Source: an uncultured Bacteroidales bacterium (lineage in GTDB: Bacteria > Bacteroidota > Bacteroidia > Bacteroidales > Bacteroidaceae). From it: DNA of 64,000 bases. The translations under genes and the position numbers were made by a program. Position 1 is the stretch's first letter. Each line of letters opens with the position of its first letter. Below are positions 7,321 through 15,916 of the stretch, piece by piece. The DNA is taken from contig CACZCZ010000014.1 of the NCBI GenBank assembly GCA_902779845.1, positions 1-64,000 of the forward strand, given 5' to 3'. The notes beneath the pieces were generated by a model, which was not told the DNA's origin, made no database searches, and was given only the letters and a program-made list of their open reading frames with translations.

Positions 7321-8673
7321 ATGGACATCCAAAAACTCTACACAATCTACTTAGAACACCCCGAAGTGACCACCGACAGCCGCCGTTGTCCCGAGGGGAG
7401 CATATTCTTCGCCCTCAAGGGCGATTCCTTCGACGGCAACCGCTTCGCTGCCAAAGCATTAGAGGCAGGTTCGGCCATCGCCGTGGTCGATGATGCCACC
7501 GTCATCCCCGATGGCGACGAGCGCTACATCCTGGTCAGCGATGTGCTGCAGGCGCTGCAGGCGTTGGCAGCATACCATCGCCAGCAGTTCCAAGGCCCTG
7601 TCCTTCAAGTCACTGGCACCAACGGCAAGACCACCACGAAGGAGCTCATCGCCGCCGTGCTGAGCCAGCGCTACCGCGTGCTTTACACCCAGGGTAACCT
7701 GAACAACCATATCGGCGTGCCCCTGACACTGCTGCGCCTACGCCCCAGGGAACACGACATCGCCATCATCGAGACGGGCGCCAACCACCCTGGCGAAATC
7801 GCCTTCCTGACGGACATCGTGCAGCCGGACTACGGTCTCATCACCAACGTAGGCCGTGCGCATCTCGAGGGCTTCGGCTCTTTCGAAGGCGTTAAGAACA
7901 CGAAGGGCGAGCTCTACGACTATCTCGACCAGAAGGCTACAGCGCATATCTTTGTGAATAAGAGCAACAGCGACCTGCAAGACATGCTGGCGAAGCGCAA
8001 CATTGACTGCGACAGCGACAAGTGCATCGCCTATGCCCGTGAGCAGGCCGATGCCATGCCATGGGTGTGCGAGGGCAGCGTGGCCAGCTGCAATCCCGCC
8101 TTGCGCATCTGTTGGCGCCCCTGCCATGAAGCGCAGCACGAGGTGCAGACGCAGCTCATCGGCGACTACAACCTGGACAACGTCCTGGCAGCCATCTGCA
8201 TAGGCCTGCATTTCCAGGTGCCGGCCGAGCAGATAGACGCTGCCCTTGCCGACTACCATCCTTCGCTGGGACGCTCGGAATACAGGAAGACAGCACACAA
8301 CGAACTCATCGTGGATGCCTACAATGCCAACCTCACGTCGATGACGGCAGCCCTCAGCAACTTCAGCCACATCAACCACGCTCACAAGATGGTCATCCTG
8401 GGCGACATGAAGGAGCTGGGCAGTGCCAGTCATGAGGCGCACTGCAAGGTCATCGGGCAGGCCCTGGCATGCGGTGCCGACAAGGTATGGTTCGTGGGCG
8501 AGGAGTTCCGCAAGGCCCTGGACACGGCACCGGCTACGGACGTGGAGGTGCGCTGCTTCGAGGACGTGGAAGCGGTCAAAGCTGCCATCGGCGAACAAGC
8601 CCCCGCCGACCGCCTCATCCTCATCAAGGGCTCCAATAGCACGAAGCTCCACCAATTGCCGGATCTACTATGA
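7321..8673 (+). CDS. murF: UDP-MurNAc-tripeptide--D-Ala-D-Ala ligase
   Basis: A 450-residue Mur ligase. The N-terminal domain starts MDIQKLYTIYLEHPEVTTDS, the ATP loop is TGTNGKTTTKELI near residue 97, the central domain has IETGANHPGEI, and the C-terminal domain carries DAYNANLTSM and LGDMKELG. It adds D-Ala-D-Ala to the UDP-MurNAc tripeptide, the last cytoplasmic step of peptidoglycan precursor synthesis. The frame stays open further upstream, but the promoter position and homology favour 7321. Its stop overlaps the pdxB start (ATGA). Confidence 0.97.
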   Translation: MDIQKLYTIYLEHPEVTTDSRRCPEGSIFFALKGDSFDGNRFAAKALEAGSAIAVVDDATVIPDGDERYILVSDVLQALQALAAYHRQQFQGPVLQVTGTNGKTTTKELIAAVLSQRYRVLYTQGNLNNHIGVPLTLLRLRPREHDIAIIETGANHPGEIAFLTDIVQPDYGLITNVGRAHLEGFGSFEGVKNTKGELYDYLDQKATAHIFVNKSNSDLQDMLAKRNIDCDSDKCIAYAREQADAMPWVCEGSVASCNPALRICWRPCHEAQHEVQTQLIGDYNLDNVLAAICIGLHFQVPAEQIDAALADYHPSLGRSEYRKTAHNELIVDAYNANLTSMTAALSNFSHINHAHKMVILGDMKELGSASHEAHCKVIGQALACGADKVWFVGEEFRKALDTAPATDVEVRCFEDVEAVKAAIGEQAPADRLILIKGSNSTKLHQLPDLL

Positions 8674-9722
8674 AGATTGTAGCAGACGATAAGATACCGT
8701 ATATTGAGCCTTGTCTCAGGGCGCTGACGGACGATGTGGTGATGAAACCCGGACAGGACATCACCGCCGACGACGTCAGAGACGCACATATTTTAGTAGT
8801 ACGTACGCGCACGCGTTGCGATGCCTCGCTGCTCAGCGGTTCGAGCGTGTTCCTGGTGGCAACGGCGACGATTGGCTACGACCATCTCGACACCCGTTGG
8901 CTCGAAGAACACGGCATCGCGTGGGCGAACTGCCCCGGCTGCAATGCGTCGAGTGTGGGCCAGTACGTAAATTCCAGCCTGCTACAGCTGAAGCGCCAGC
9001 GCGGCGTCGATCTGAAGGCCAGCACCCTCGGCATCGTGGGAGTAGGACACGTAGGGACGGCCGTACTACGTTCGGTGACCGAAGGGCTGCCCGGTGCCCC
9101 GCTTGGCCTTCGCAGGATTCTCCTTTGCGACCCTCCCCGGCAGCAAACCGGCGACACCCCTCCAGAAGGCTATGAATGGTGCTCGCTGGAGCGCATCAGG
9201 GAGGAGGCCGACATCATCACACTCCACACACCGCTGACCCGCGAGGGCGACAACGCCACCCGGCACCTGTTGGACGACGCCTTCTTCGAGGGGCTACATG
9301 GCCGCATCCTCATCAATGCCGCACGCGGAGGCGTCGTCGATGAGCAGGCACTGCTCAGGGCCATGAATGGCGGAGCCGTCAGCGAGGCCGTCATCGACAC
9401 CTGGGAGAACGAGCCCCACATCAATGAGGAACTCCTCCGCCGAGCCTTCATCGCCACCCCGCACATCGCCGGCTACAGCGCCGACGGCAAGGCCAATGCC
9501 ACCCGGATGACACTGCGCCACATCTGCCGTTTCTTCTTCCGCCCCATGGATTTCGACATCCAGCCCCCGTCGCTCCCTGCAGATTTCCATCCTTCAGAGG
9601 ACGCCGAGGAACGTGCCCTGCAGCTCTATGACCCCTGCCGCGACAGCGAACGTCTGAAGGCCTCGCCGGAGACATTTGAATGGCAACGCGGACACTACCC
9701 GCTACGGCGCGAAATGGCATGA
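8670..9722 (+). CDS. pdxB: 4-phosphoerythronate dehydrogenase
   Basis: A 350-residue D-isomer-specific 2-hydroxyacid dehydrogenase. It has the Rossmann motif TLGIVGVGHVGTAV, the substrate region NAARGGVVDEQAL with the conserved Arg, a DTWENEP catalytic-Glu region and the C-terminal histidine in IATPHIAGYSADGK. The short C-terminal dimerisation tail fits PdxB rather than SerA. It oxidises 4-phosphoerythronate in the DXP-dependent pyridoxal phosphate pathway. It is coupled to murF by a 4-base overlap. Confidence 0.93.
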   Translation: MKIVADDKIPYIEPCLRALTDDVVMKPGQDITADDVRDAHILVVRTRTRCDASLLSGSSVFLVATATIGYDHLDTRWLEEHGIAWANCPGCNASSVGQYVNSSLLQLKRQRGVDLKASTLGIVGVGHVGTAVLRSVTEGLPGAPLGLRRILLCDPPRQQTGDTPPEGYEWCSLERIREEADIITLHTPLTREGDNATRHLLDDAFFEGLHGRILINAARGGVVDEQALLRAMNGGAVSEAVIDTWENEPHINEELLRRAFIATPHIAGYSADGKANATRMTLRHICRFFFRPMDFDIQPPSLPADFHPSEDAEERALQLYDPCRDSERLKASPETFEWQRGHYPLRREMA

Positions 9723-9788
9723 TAATGGGGCAATTTTTGCACACTTTGTATGCCTTTGTGCAATAAAACACACTTTTTCTACCATTTA

Positions 9789-9820
9789 TTTGGCAAATTG
9801 GATAAAAATTACGACCTTTG
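9789..9820 (+). promoter_or_regulatory. acpP promoter
   Basis: TTTG at 9789-9792 is followed, after 20 bases, by GACCTTTG at 9813-9820. This is the Bacteroidota -33/-7 layout with one mismatch in the -7 element. Confidence 0.55.
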
Positions 9821-9874
9821 CACCTCGAAAATAAGAAACGACTAAAATCATTCACTCATTTAAAGTTTACAATT

Positions 9875-10108
9875 ATGTCTGAAATTGAAAGCAAAGTAAA
9901 AGATATCATCGTCGATAAGCTTGGCGTTGATGCAGCAGAAGTAAGTGCAGAGAAGAGTTTCACTGGCGACCTGGGCGCAGATTCTCTCGACACCGTAGAG
10001 CTTATCATGGAGTTTGAGAAGGAATTCGGCATCTCCATTCCCGATGACGAAGCTGAGAAGATTGCCACCGTTGGCGACGCTATCGCCTACATCGAGGCTA
10101 ATCAGTAA
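9875..10108 (+). CDS. acpP: Acyl carrier protein
   Basis: A 77-residue acidic protein with the phosphopantetheine attachment motif [12 protein letters not shown], in which Ser37 receives the prosthetic group. It carries growing acyl chains during fatty acid synthesis. The start ATG at 9875 gives [18 protein letters not shown], the normal ACP start. An in-frame ATG 57 bases upstream lies at the promoter and is unlikely to be used. It heads acpP-fabF-rnc-GH3 and is separated from fabF by an attenuator-like hairpin. Confidence 0.97.
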   Translation: MSEIESKVKDIIVDKLGVDAAEVSAEKSFTGDLGADSLDTVELIMEFEKEFGISIPDDEAEKIATVGDAIAYIEANQ

Positions 10109-10132
10109 TCTTTTGCTTTACAACATCATGTG

Positions 10133-10170
10133 ACGAGTTGACGAGTTGCGCTCGTTGACTCGTTACTTTT
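10133..10170 (+). terminator. Attenuator-like hairpin between acpP and fabF
   Basis: The arms 10133-10145 (ACGAGTTGACGAG) and 10151-10163 (CTCGTTGACTCGT) pair over 13 bp in RNA with two G-U pairs and a 5-base loop, followed by TACTTTTTT. It fits a partial intrinsic terminator that would leave more acpP than fabF mRNA. Confidence 0.6.
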
Positions 10171-10190
10171 TTACACCTCTTATCAGATAT

Positions 10191-11456
10191 ATGGAATTAA
10201 AAAGAGTAGTAGTAACCGGCTTAGGCGCCCTCACACCGCTGGGAAACACGGTTGAGGAGACTTGGAAAGCGCTGTTGGCCGGCAAGAGTGGCGCAGCCCC
10301 CATCACCCATTTCAACGCAGAGAAATTCAAGGCTCAGTTCGCCTGTGAAGTCAAAGGCTTCAACCCTGAGGAGTACGGCATCGACCGCAAGGAGGCTCGC
10401 AAGATGGACATCTACACGCAGTATGCCATTGCTGCTGCCCAGCAGGCCATCGCCGACAGCCAAGTGGACCTCGACGCCATCGATAAGAACCGCGTGGGTG
10501 TGGTCTTCGGCGTTGGCATCGGCGGCATCAAGACCTTCGAGGAGGAGATTAGCGCCTATGCCCGCACAGGTGCTGAAATCGGCCCCAAGTTCGGTCCCTT
10601 CTTCATCCCCAAGATGATTGCCGACATCGCCGCCGGACACATCAGCATCCTCTACGGCTTCCATGGCCCCAACTACGTCACCACCTCCGCCTGTGCTTCC
10701 AGCACCAATGCGCTGGCTGACGCCTACAACCTCATCCGTCTGGGAAAGGCCGACATGATTGTCAGCGGCGGTGCCGAAGCAGCCATCACAGAAGGCGGCG
10801 TAGGCGGTTTCACCGCCATGAAGGCCCTCTCCACCCGCAACGACGACCCCGAGCACGCCAGCCGCCCCTTCAGCGCCAGCCGCGACGGTTTCGTCATGGG
10901 CGAAGGCGCCGGCTGCCTCATCCTCGAAGAACTGGAGCACGCCAAGGCGCGCGGTGCCAAGATCTACGCTGAGTTCGCCGGCGAAGGCATGAGCGCCGAT
11001 GCACACCACATCACCGCATCCCACCCCGAGGGCCTCGGCGCCAAGCTCGTGATGCAGAACGCCCTCGACGATGCTGGCATGAAGCCCGAGGACATCGACT
11101 ACATCAACGTCCACGGCACCTCCACACATGTGGGTGACATCTCCGAGGCCAAGGCCATCAAGGAGGTCTTCGGACAGCACGCCTACGAGCTGAACATCTC
11201 CAGCACCAAGTCCATGACAGGCCACCTGCTGGGTGCTGCCGGTGCCGTAGAGGCCCTGTTCAGCGTAATGGCTGTCAAGAACGACATCATCCCCCCGACC
11301 ATCAACCACGCAGATGACGACCGCGACGAAGAGATCGACTACGACCTCAACTTCACGTTCAACGTGGCCCAGAAGCGCCCCGTGCGTGCTGCCCTGAGCA
11401 ACACCTTCGGTTTCGGAGGTCACAACGCGTGCGTCATCTTTAAGAAATACGAGTAG
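10191..11456 (+). CDS. fabF: Beta-ketoacyl-ACP synthase II
   Basis: A 421-residue thiolase-fold condensing enzyme starting MELKRVVVTGLGALTPLGN. The Cys-His-His triad is visible: the nucleophile in TTSACASSTNA (about residue 165), the first His in NVHGTSTHVGD and the second in KSMTGHLLGAAGAVEA. It extends acyl-ACP with malonyl-ACP. Fifteen codons upstream of 10191 are also open but translate the hairpin region, so 10191 is the start. Its TAG stop shares one base with the GTG start of rnc. Confidence 0.97.
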   Translation: MELKRVVVTGLGALTPLGNTVEETWKALLAGKSGAAPITHFNAEKFKAQFACEVKGFNPEEYGIDRKEARKMDIYTQYAIAAAQQAIADSQVDLDAIDKNRVGVVFGVGIGGIKTFEEEISAYARTGAEIGPKFGPFFIPKMIADIAAGHISILYGFHGPNYVTTSACASSTNALADAYNLIRLGKADMIVSGGAEAAITEGGVGGFTAMKALSTRNDDPEHASRPFSASRDGFVMGEGAGCLILEELEHAKARGAKIYAEFAGEGMSADAHHITASHPEGLGAKLVMQNALDDAGMKPEDIDYINVHGTSTHVGDISEAKAIKEVFGQHAYELNISSTKSMTGHLLGAAGAVEALFSVMAVKNDIIPPTINHADDDRDEEIDYDLNFTFNVAQKRPVRAALSNTFGFGGHNACVIFKKYE

Positions 11457-12268
11457 TGTTTCTGCCGTCTAACTTGATCGACCGCATCAAGCTCCCCTTC
11501 CGCAAGGACAGGGAGCTTTGCGCGTCTTTACGGGAAATACTGGGCTTCTACCCCCACCGCATCCGCTACTACAAGCTGGCACTGCAGCACAAGAGCACCA
11601 GCAAGCACGCCACCGAGCACAACGAGCGCCTGGAATACCTGGGCGATGCCGTGCTGGAATCCATCGTCAGCGACATCCTCTACCGCCGCTTTCCACGCAG
11701 CCGCGAGGGCTTCCTGACGAACACGCGCAGCAAGCTGGTGCAGCGCGACACCCTCAACCGCCTCTCGAAGGAGTTAGGACTGGACCGCCTCATCCACAGC
11801 AACAGCAACAGCAACGCCCACAACAGCTATATGGGCGGCAACGCCTTCGAGGCCCTCGTGGGAGCCGTCTATCTCGACCGCGGCTACGACGCCTGCATGC
11901 ACTTCATGCGCGACCGCATCCTGCGACAAGTCATCAACATCGACAAGATGGCGGCAGAGGAGGTCAACTTCAAGTCGAAACTCATCGAGTGGGCACAGAA
12001 GAGCCACCTGCGCGTGGAGTTCCGCCTCATCGAACAGCAACAGGGGCGACAGGGGTCACCCGTCTTCGTGACACGCATCGTCATCGAAGGCCTCGACGGC
12101 GAGAGCGGTCGCGGCTACTCCAAGAAGGAGAGCCACCAGCAGGCCGCCAAAGCCACGCTACAGACACTGAAGACCGACAAGCAGTTCGTGGCTGCCATCT
12201 ACGAAGCGCGCGACGCACGCCTCACGCCACCTGCAGCAGCAGAAGAAGAACAAGAACAAGACACATGA
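11456..12268 (+). CDS. rnc: Ribonuclease III
   Basis: A 270-residue protein with the RNase III signature NERLEYLGDAVLESIVSD near residue 60, a second acidic catalytic cluster (NAFEALVGAVYLDRGYD) and a C-terminal double-stranded RNA binding domain (about 180-250). It cuts double-stranded RNA in rRNA and mRNA processing. The start is GTG at 11456, overlapping the fabF stop by one base. No ATG lies at the right place, and homologues share the N-terminal F-R-K-D-R-E and ILGFYPHRI segments. The tail is an acidic E/Q-rich run, and the stop overlaps the next ATG. Confidence 0.93.
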   Translation: MFLPSNLIDRIKLPFRKDRELCASLREILGFYPHRIRYYKLALQHKSTSKHATEHNERLEYLGDAVLESIVSDILYRRFPRSREGFLTNTRSKLVQRDTLNRLSKELGLDRLIHSNSNSNAHNSYMGGNAFEALVGAVYLDRGYDACMHFMRDRILRQVINIDKMAAEEVNFKSKLIEWAQKSHLRVEFRLIEQQQGRQGSPVFVTRIVIEGLDGESGRGYSKKESHQQAAKATLQTLKTDKQFVAAIYEARDARLTPPAAAEEEQEQDT

Positions 12269-13773
12269 ACATCACCAGCATACTAAGACCCGTCTTCGAG
12301 CGACGCTATCGCCAAATCGAGCGCTATGCCACTGAGGCCGAAGCGCTGCAGCGCGGTGTTCTGGCGCGCCTCATCGAGACCGGCTGCTCCACGGAATGGG
12401 GCCACCGCCACCATTTCAGCAACATACAGTCCTACGAGCAGTTCGCCGCCGCCACCAGCATCACCAGCTACGACGACCTCAAGAGCGACATCGACCGTAT
12501 GCGACATGGCGAGAAAGGCATCCTGTGGCCCGACATGGTGCGCTGGTATGCCAAATCCAGCGGCACCACCAGCGACAAGAGCAAGTTCATCCCCGTGTCG
12601 CAACAGGGCCTGCAGGACATCCACTACGCCGGCGGTCGCGATGCCGTGGTTCTCTATTTGCACAACAACCCCCAGAGCCGCTTCTTCGCTGGCCGCGGCC
12701 TCATCCTCGGCGGCTCACACTCCCCCAACTACAACGTCAACCACTCGCTGGTCGGTGACCTCAGCGCCATCCTCATCGAGAACATCAACCCGCTGGTCAA
12801 CTTCATCCGCGTCCCCAGCAAGAAGACAGCTCTGCTCTCCGACTTCGAGCAGAAGCGCGACCGCCTCGCCCGCGAGGCCCTGCACCGCAATGTCACCAAC
12901 CTCAGCGGTGTGCCCTCATGGATGCTGTCGGTGCTCACTCGTGTGCTGGAGCTCTCGGGCAAGGACTCGCTGCTCGATGTGTGGCCCAACCTCGAAGTCT
13001 TCTTCCACGGCGGCGTCGCCTTCACCCCCTATCGCGAGCAGTACCGCCGCATCATCCCCAGCGACCAGATGCACTACGAGGAGACCTACAACGCCTCGGA
13101 GGGCTTCTTCGGCCTGCAGAGCGACCTCTCCGACCCCGCGCTGCTGCTGATGATTGACTACGGCATCTTCTATGAGTTCATCCCCCTCGACGAGCTCGAC
13201 AAGGAGCACCCCACCGTCGTGCCCCTCTGGGGCGTGGAGCCCGGCCGCAACTACGCCATGGTCATCACCACCTGCAACGGCCTCTGGCGCTACCTCATCG
13301 GCGACACCGTGCGCTTCACCAACACCTCCCCCTACAAGTTCGTCATCACCGGTCGCACGAAGTTCTTCATCAACGCTTTCGGCGAGGAGCTCATCGTGGA
13401 CAACGCCGAGCACGGCCTTGCCGAAGCCTGCCGCCAGACGGGTGCCCAGGTGCTGGAGTACACCGCCGCCCCCATCTTCATGGACGAGAACGGACACTGC
13501 CGCCACCAGTGGCTCATCGAGTTCTCGCAGCCACCGGCCGACACCGAGGCCTTTGCCGAAGCGCTGGACAAAGCGCTGCAGCGCCAGAACTCCGACTACG
13601 AGGCCAAGCGCTTCAAGAACATCACCCTGCAGCGCTTGCAGCTCGTCACCGCCCGCCCAGGCCTCTTCAACGACTGGCTCCGCAGCAAGGGCAAACTGGG
13701 CGGACAGCACAAAGTGCCCCGCCTCTGCAACAACCGCGACATCATCGACCAGATGCTGGCGCTGAATAGCTAA
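12265..13773 (+). CDS. GH3 (auxin-responsive promoter) family adenylating protein
   Basis: This 502-residue protein belongs to the GH3 branch of the ANL adenylating superfamily. It has an ATP-binding AKSSGTTSDKSKFIPVS region near residue 95, EETYNASEGFFG near residue 275, and a C-terminal lobe with ITGRTKFFINAFGEEL. In plants, GH3 enzymes link amino acids to acyl acids. The bacterial substrate is unknown. This gene commonly follows rnc in Bacteroidales. The ATG at 12265 overlaps the rnc stop (ATGA); open sequence further upstream in this frame is the shadow of rnc. Confidence 0.88.
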   Translation: MNITSILRPVFERRYRQIERYATEAEALQRGVLARLIETGCSTEWGHRHHFSNIQSYEQFAAATSITSYDDLKSDIDRMRHGEKGILWPDMVRWYAKSSGTTSDKSKFIPVSQQGLQDIHYAGGRDAVVLYLHNNPQSRFFAGRGLILGGSHSPNYNVNHSLVGDLSAILIENINPLVNFIRVPSKKTALLSDFEQKRDRLAREALHRNVTNLSGVPSWMLSVLTRVLELSGKDSLLDVWPNLEVFFHGGVAFTPYREQYRRIIPSDQMHYEETYNASEGFFGLQSDLSDPALLLMIDYGIFYEFIPLDELDKEHPTVVPLWGVEPGRNYAMVITTCNGLWRYLIGDTVRFTNTSPYKFVITGRTKFFINAFGEELIVDNAEHGLAEACRQTGAQVLEYTAAPIFMDENGHCRHQWLIEFSQPPADTEAFAEALDKALQRQNSDYEAKRFKNITLQRLQLVTARPGLFNDWLRSKGKLGGQHKVPRLCNNRDIIDQMLALNS

Positions 13774-13920
13774 ATATAAAATACAAATTATAAAATATAA
13801 GATATAATGGGGCTCTTTAGAAGCATATTGAGGCAATTCGCAAGGGTGACCACCCTCCCCCTCACCGGGGGAGCGAGGAGGGGCTCCTTATTTTATATTT
13901 TATATTTCATATTTATTCTT
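13774..13920 (+). repeat. AT-rich array plus GC-rich palindromic repeat, start of the Ig-like gene
   Basis: An AT-rich array (ataaaatata-type units) at 13774-13806 leads into the ATG. The palindromic element CTCCCCCTCAC-CGGGGGAG with flanks (13850-13888) follows inside the gene, and a second AT-rich array (ttttatatttta-type, 13890-13916) follows that. The last two are translated. Confidence 0.75.
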
Positions 13921-15825
13921 TCTTTCGCTTGCGCCTGCGCCAACATCGGCTCCCCGGACGGCGGCCCCTTCGACGAGACACCGCCGCGCGTCATCAAGAG
14001 CTACCCCGACAACCAGGCTGTCAACGCCAACAGGCGCAACATCCGCATCAACTTCAACGAGTACATCAAGATCGAGAACGCCAGCGAGAAGGTCGTCGTC
14101 TCCCCACCGCAGTCCGAAGTCCCCAACGTGCGCGCCATCGGCAAACACGTGAGCATCGAGCTCTTCGACACCCTGCGCCCCAACACCACCTACACCATTG
14201 ATTTCGCCGATGCCATCGTGGACAACAACGAGGGCAACCCCATGGGCAACTACACCTTCTCCTTCTCCACAGGCGATGCCATCGACACCATGGAGGTCTC
14301 CGGCTACGCCCTCAACGCCGCCGACCTGGAGCCCGTGAAAGGCATCCTCGTGGGCCTCTACCTCGTCGGCGAGGACGGCACCGTGCCCGACAGCGTCTTC
14401 CGCACACGGCCCTTCGACCGTGTCGCCCGCACCAACGGCAGCGGCCGCTTCGTCATCAAGGGCGTCGCCTCCGGACAGCGCTACCGTGCCTTCGCCCTGC
14501 AGGACATGGACGGCAACTTCCGCTTCACGCAGAAGAACGAGGCCATCGGCATCGACACCGCCATCTTCGATGTCTTCGCGCGCCCCGACTTCCGTCTGGA
14601 CACCATCTGGCGCGACTCCACACACTACGACAGCATCCACCCCGTGCGCTACACCCACTTCTTCCCCGATGACATCGTCCTGCGCACCTTCCTCGAAGAG
14701 GGGCAGGAGCGCCACCGCCTGAAGGAGCTGCGCGAGGTCCCCGACCACTTCACAATGTTCTTCACCGCCCCCGGCGACTCAGTGCCCTACATCCGTGGCC
14801 TCAGCTTCGAGGGCGACGGCGGCTTCATCGTGGAACCCTCCGAGAAGCTCGACACCATCACCTACTGGATTCCCGACACCACCATCGCCTATGCCGACAC
14901 CCTCGCCTTCGAGTTCTACTTCCAGGAACACGACACGCTGGGACAACTCGTCTGGCACATGGACACCGTGGAGCTCATCCCCAAGACCACACGCGCCAAG
15001 CAACTCAAAGAGCTGCAGCGCAAGACCGAGGAATGGGAGAAGGAACAGAAGAAGAAGCGTAAGCAGTACCCCAACCTGCCCCCCGAGGAGAACCCGCATC
15101 TCATCACCTTCCTCAGCGCCGACCTCAAACCCACCGGTTCCATCGCCCCCAACCAGAGCCCCATCCTCACCTTCTCCGAGCCCGCACCGCTGCCCGACAG
15201 CAGCGCCATGCGCCTGCTGCTGAAGGTCGATAGCCTGTGGAAGCCCGAGCCCTTCGACATCTTCGCCCTCCCCAACGACCCACGGCGCTACCAACTGCTG
15301 GCCGACTGGGAGCCCGGACAGCAGTACCGCTTCGAGATCGACAGCGCCACCGTGGCTGGCGCCCTCGGACACACCAACAAACCCGTCAAACAGGACCTGC
15401 GCATCCGTAAGGAAGAGGAGTTTGGCACCATCTTCATCCACGTCATCGTCCCCGACACTGGCGTCATCGTGCAACTCCTCAACGCCAGCGACAAGCCCGT
15501 CGCCACCGAGCGCGCCAACGCCGAAGGACGCGCCGAGTTCTACTACGTCAAGCCCGGAGCCTACTACCTCCGCTGCTTCATCGATCGCAACGGCGACGGC
15601 GTCTGGACCACCGGCGACTACGATGCCGGCATCCCGCCCGAAGAGACCTTCTACTTCCCGCAACCTCTCAACGTGAAAGCACTCTGGGAGCTCAACCAGG
15701 ACTGGAGCCCGCGCAGCATCCCCTACATGAAGCAGAAGCCCGCTAAGATTACCAAGCAGAAACCTGACAAGGAAAAGCAAATCAAACAACGCAACCGCGA
15801 ACGCGACGCAGCAAAAGGAAAATGA
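13807..15825 (+). CDS. Ig-like domain (SbsA/Big_5 type) envelope lipoprotein
   Basis: A 672-residue exported protein of a conserved Bacteroidales family whose mature part begins CANIGSPDGGPFDETPPRV. The first cysteine cluster (ACACAN, about residue 40) is the likely lipidation site. An SbsA-type Ig-like domain (about 47-140) follows, then Cna-B-like beta regions and a Lys/Glu-rich segment near 400-420. The function is unknown. Normally a short lipoprotein signal precedes CANIGSPDGGP. Here residues 1-28 (ending TTLPLTGGARRGS) come from a palindromic repeat, and the hydrophobic core LFYILYFIFILSF is encoded by an AT-rich tandem array. The tail is very basic. Confidence 0.8.
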   Translation: MGLFRSILRQFARVTTLPLTGGARRGSLFYILYFIFILSFACACANIGSPDGGPFDETPPRVIKSYPDNQAVNANRRNIRINFNEYIKIENASEKVVVSPPQSEVPNVRAIGKHVSIELFDTLRPNTTYTIDFADAIVDNNEGNPMGNYTFSFSTGDAIDTMEVSGYALNAADLEPVKGILVGLYLVGEDGTVPDSVFRTRPFDRVARTNGSGRFVIKGVASGQRYRAFALQDMDGNFRFTQKNEAIGIDTAIFDVFARPDFRLDTIWRDSTHYDSIHPVRYTHFFPDDIVLRTFLEEGQERHRLKELREVPDHFTMFFTAPGDSVPYIRGLSFEGDGGFIVEPSEKLDTITYWIPDTTIAYADTLAFEFYFQEHDTLGQLVWHMDTVELIPKTTRAKQLKELQRKTEEWEKEQKKKRKQYPNLPPEENPHLITFLSADLKPTGSIAPNQSPILTFSEPAPLPDSSAMRLLLKVDSLWKPEPFDIFALPNDPRRYQLLADWEPGQQYRFEIDSATVAGALGHTNKPVKQDLRIRKEEEFGTIFIHVIVPDTGVIVQLLNASDKPVATERANAEGRAEFYYVKPGAYYLRCFIDRNGDGVWTTGDYDAGIPPEETFYFPQPLNVKALWELNQDWSPRSIPYMKQKPAKITKQKPDKEKQIKQRNRERDAAKGK

Positions 15826-15837
15826 AGAGTGAATTAA

Positions 15838-15900
15838 ACTTTCGTCATAACGAAATGTCGTAATAACTAAATAACGAAATAACGTCATAACGAAAGCGTC
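15838..15900. repeat. AACGAAATAACG tandem array
   Basis: About six degenerate 8-9 bp units (aacgaaatgtcg, aacgaaataacg, cataacgaaag) lie between the two exported-protein genes. Confidence 0.7.
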
Positions 15901-15916
15901 TCAATCAAGAAAAAAA

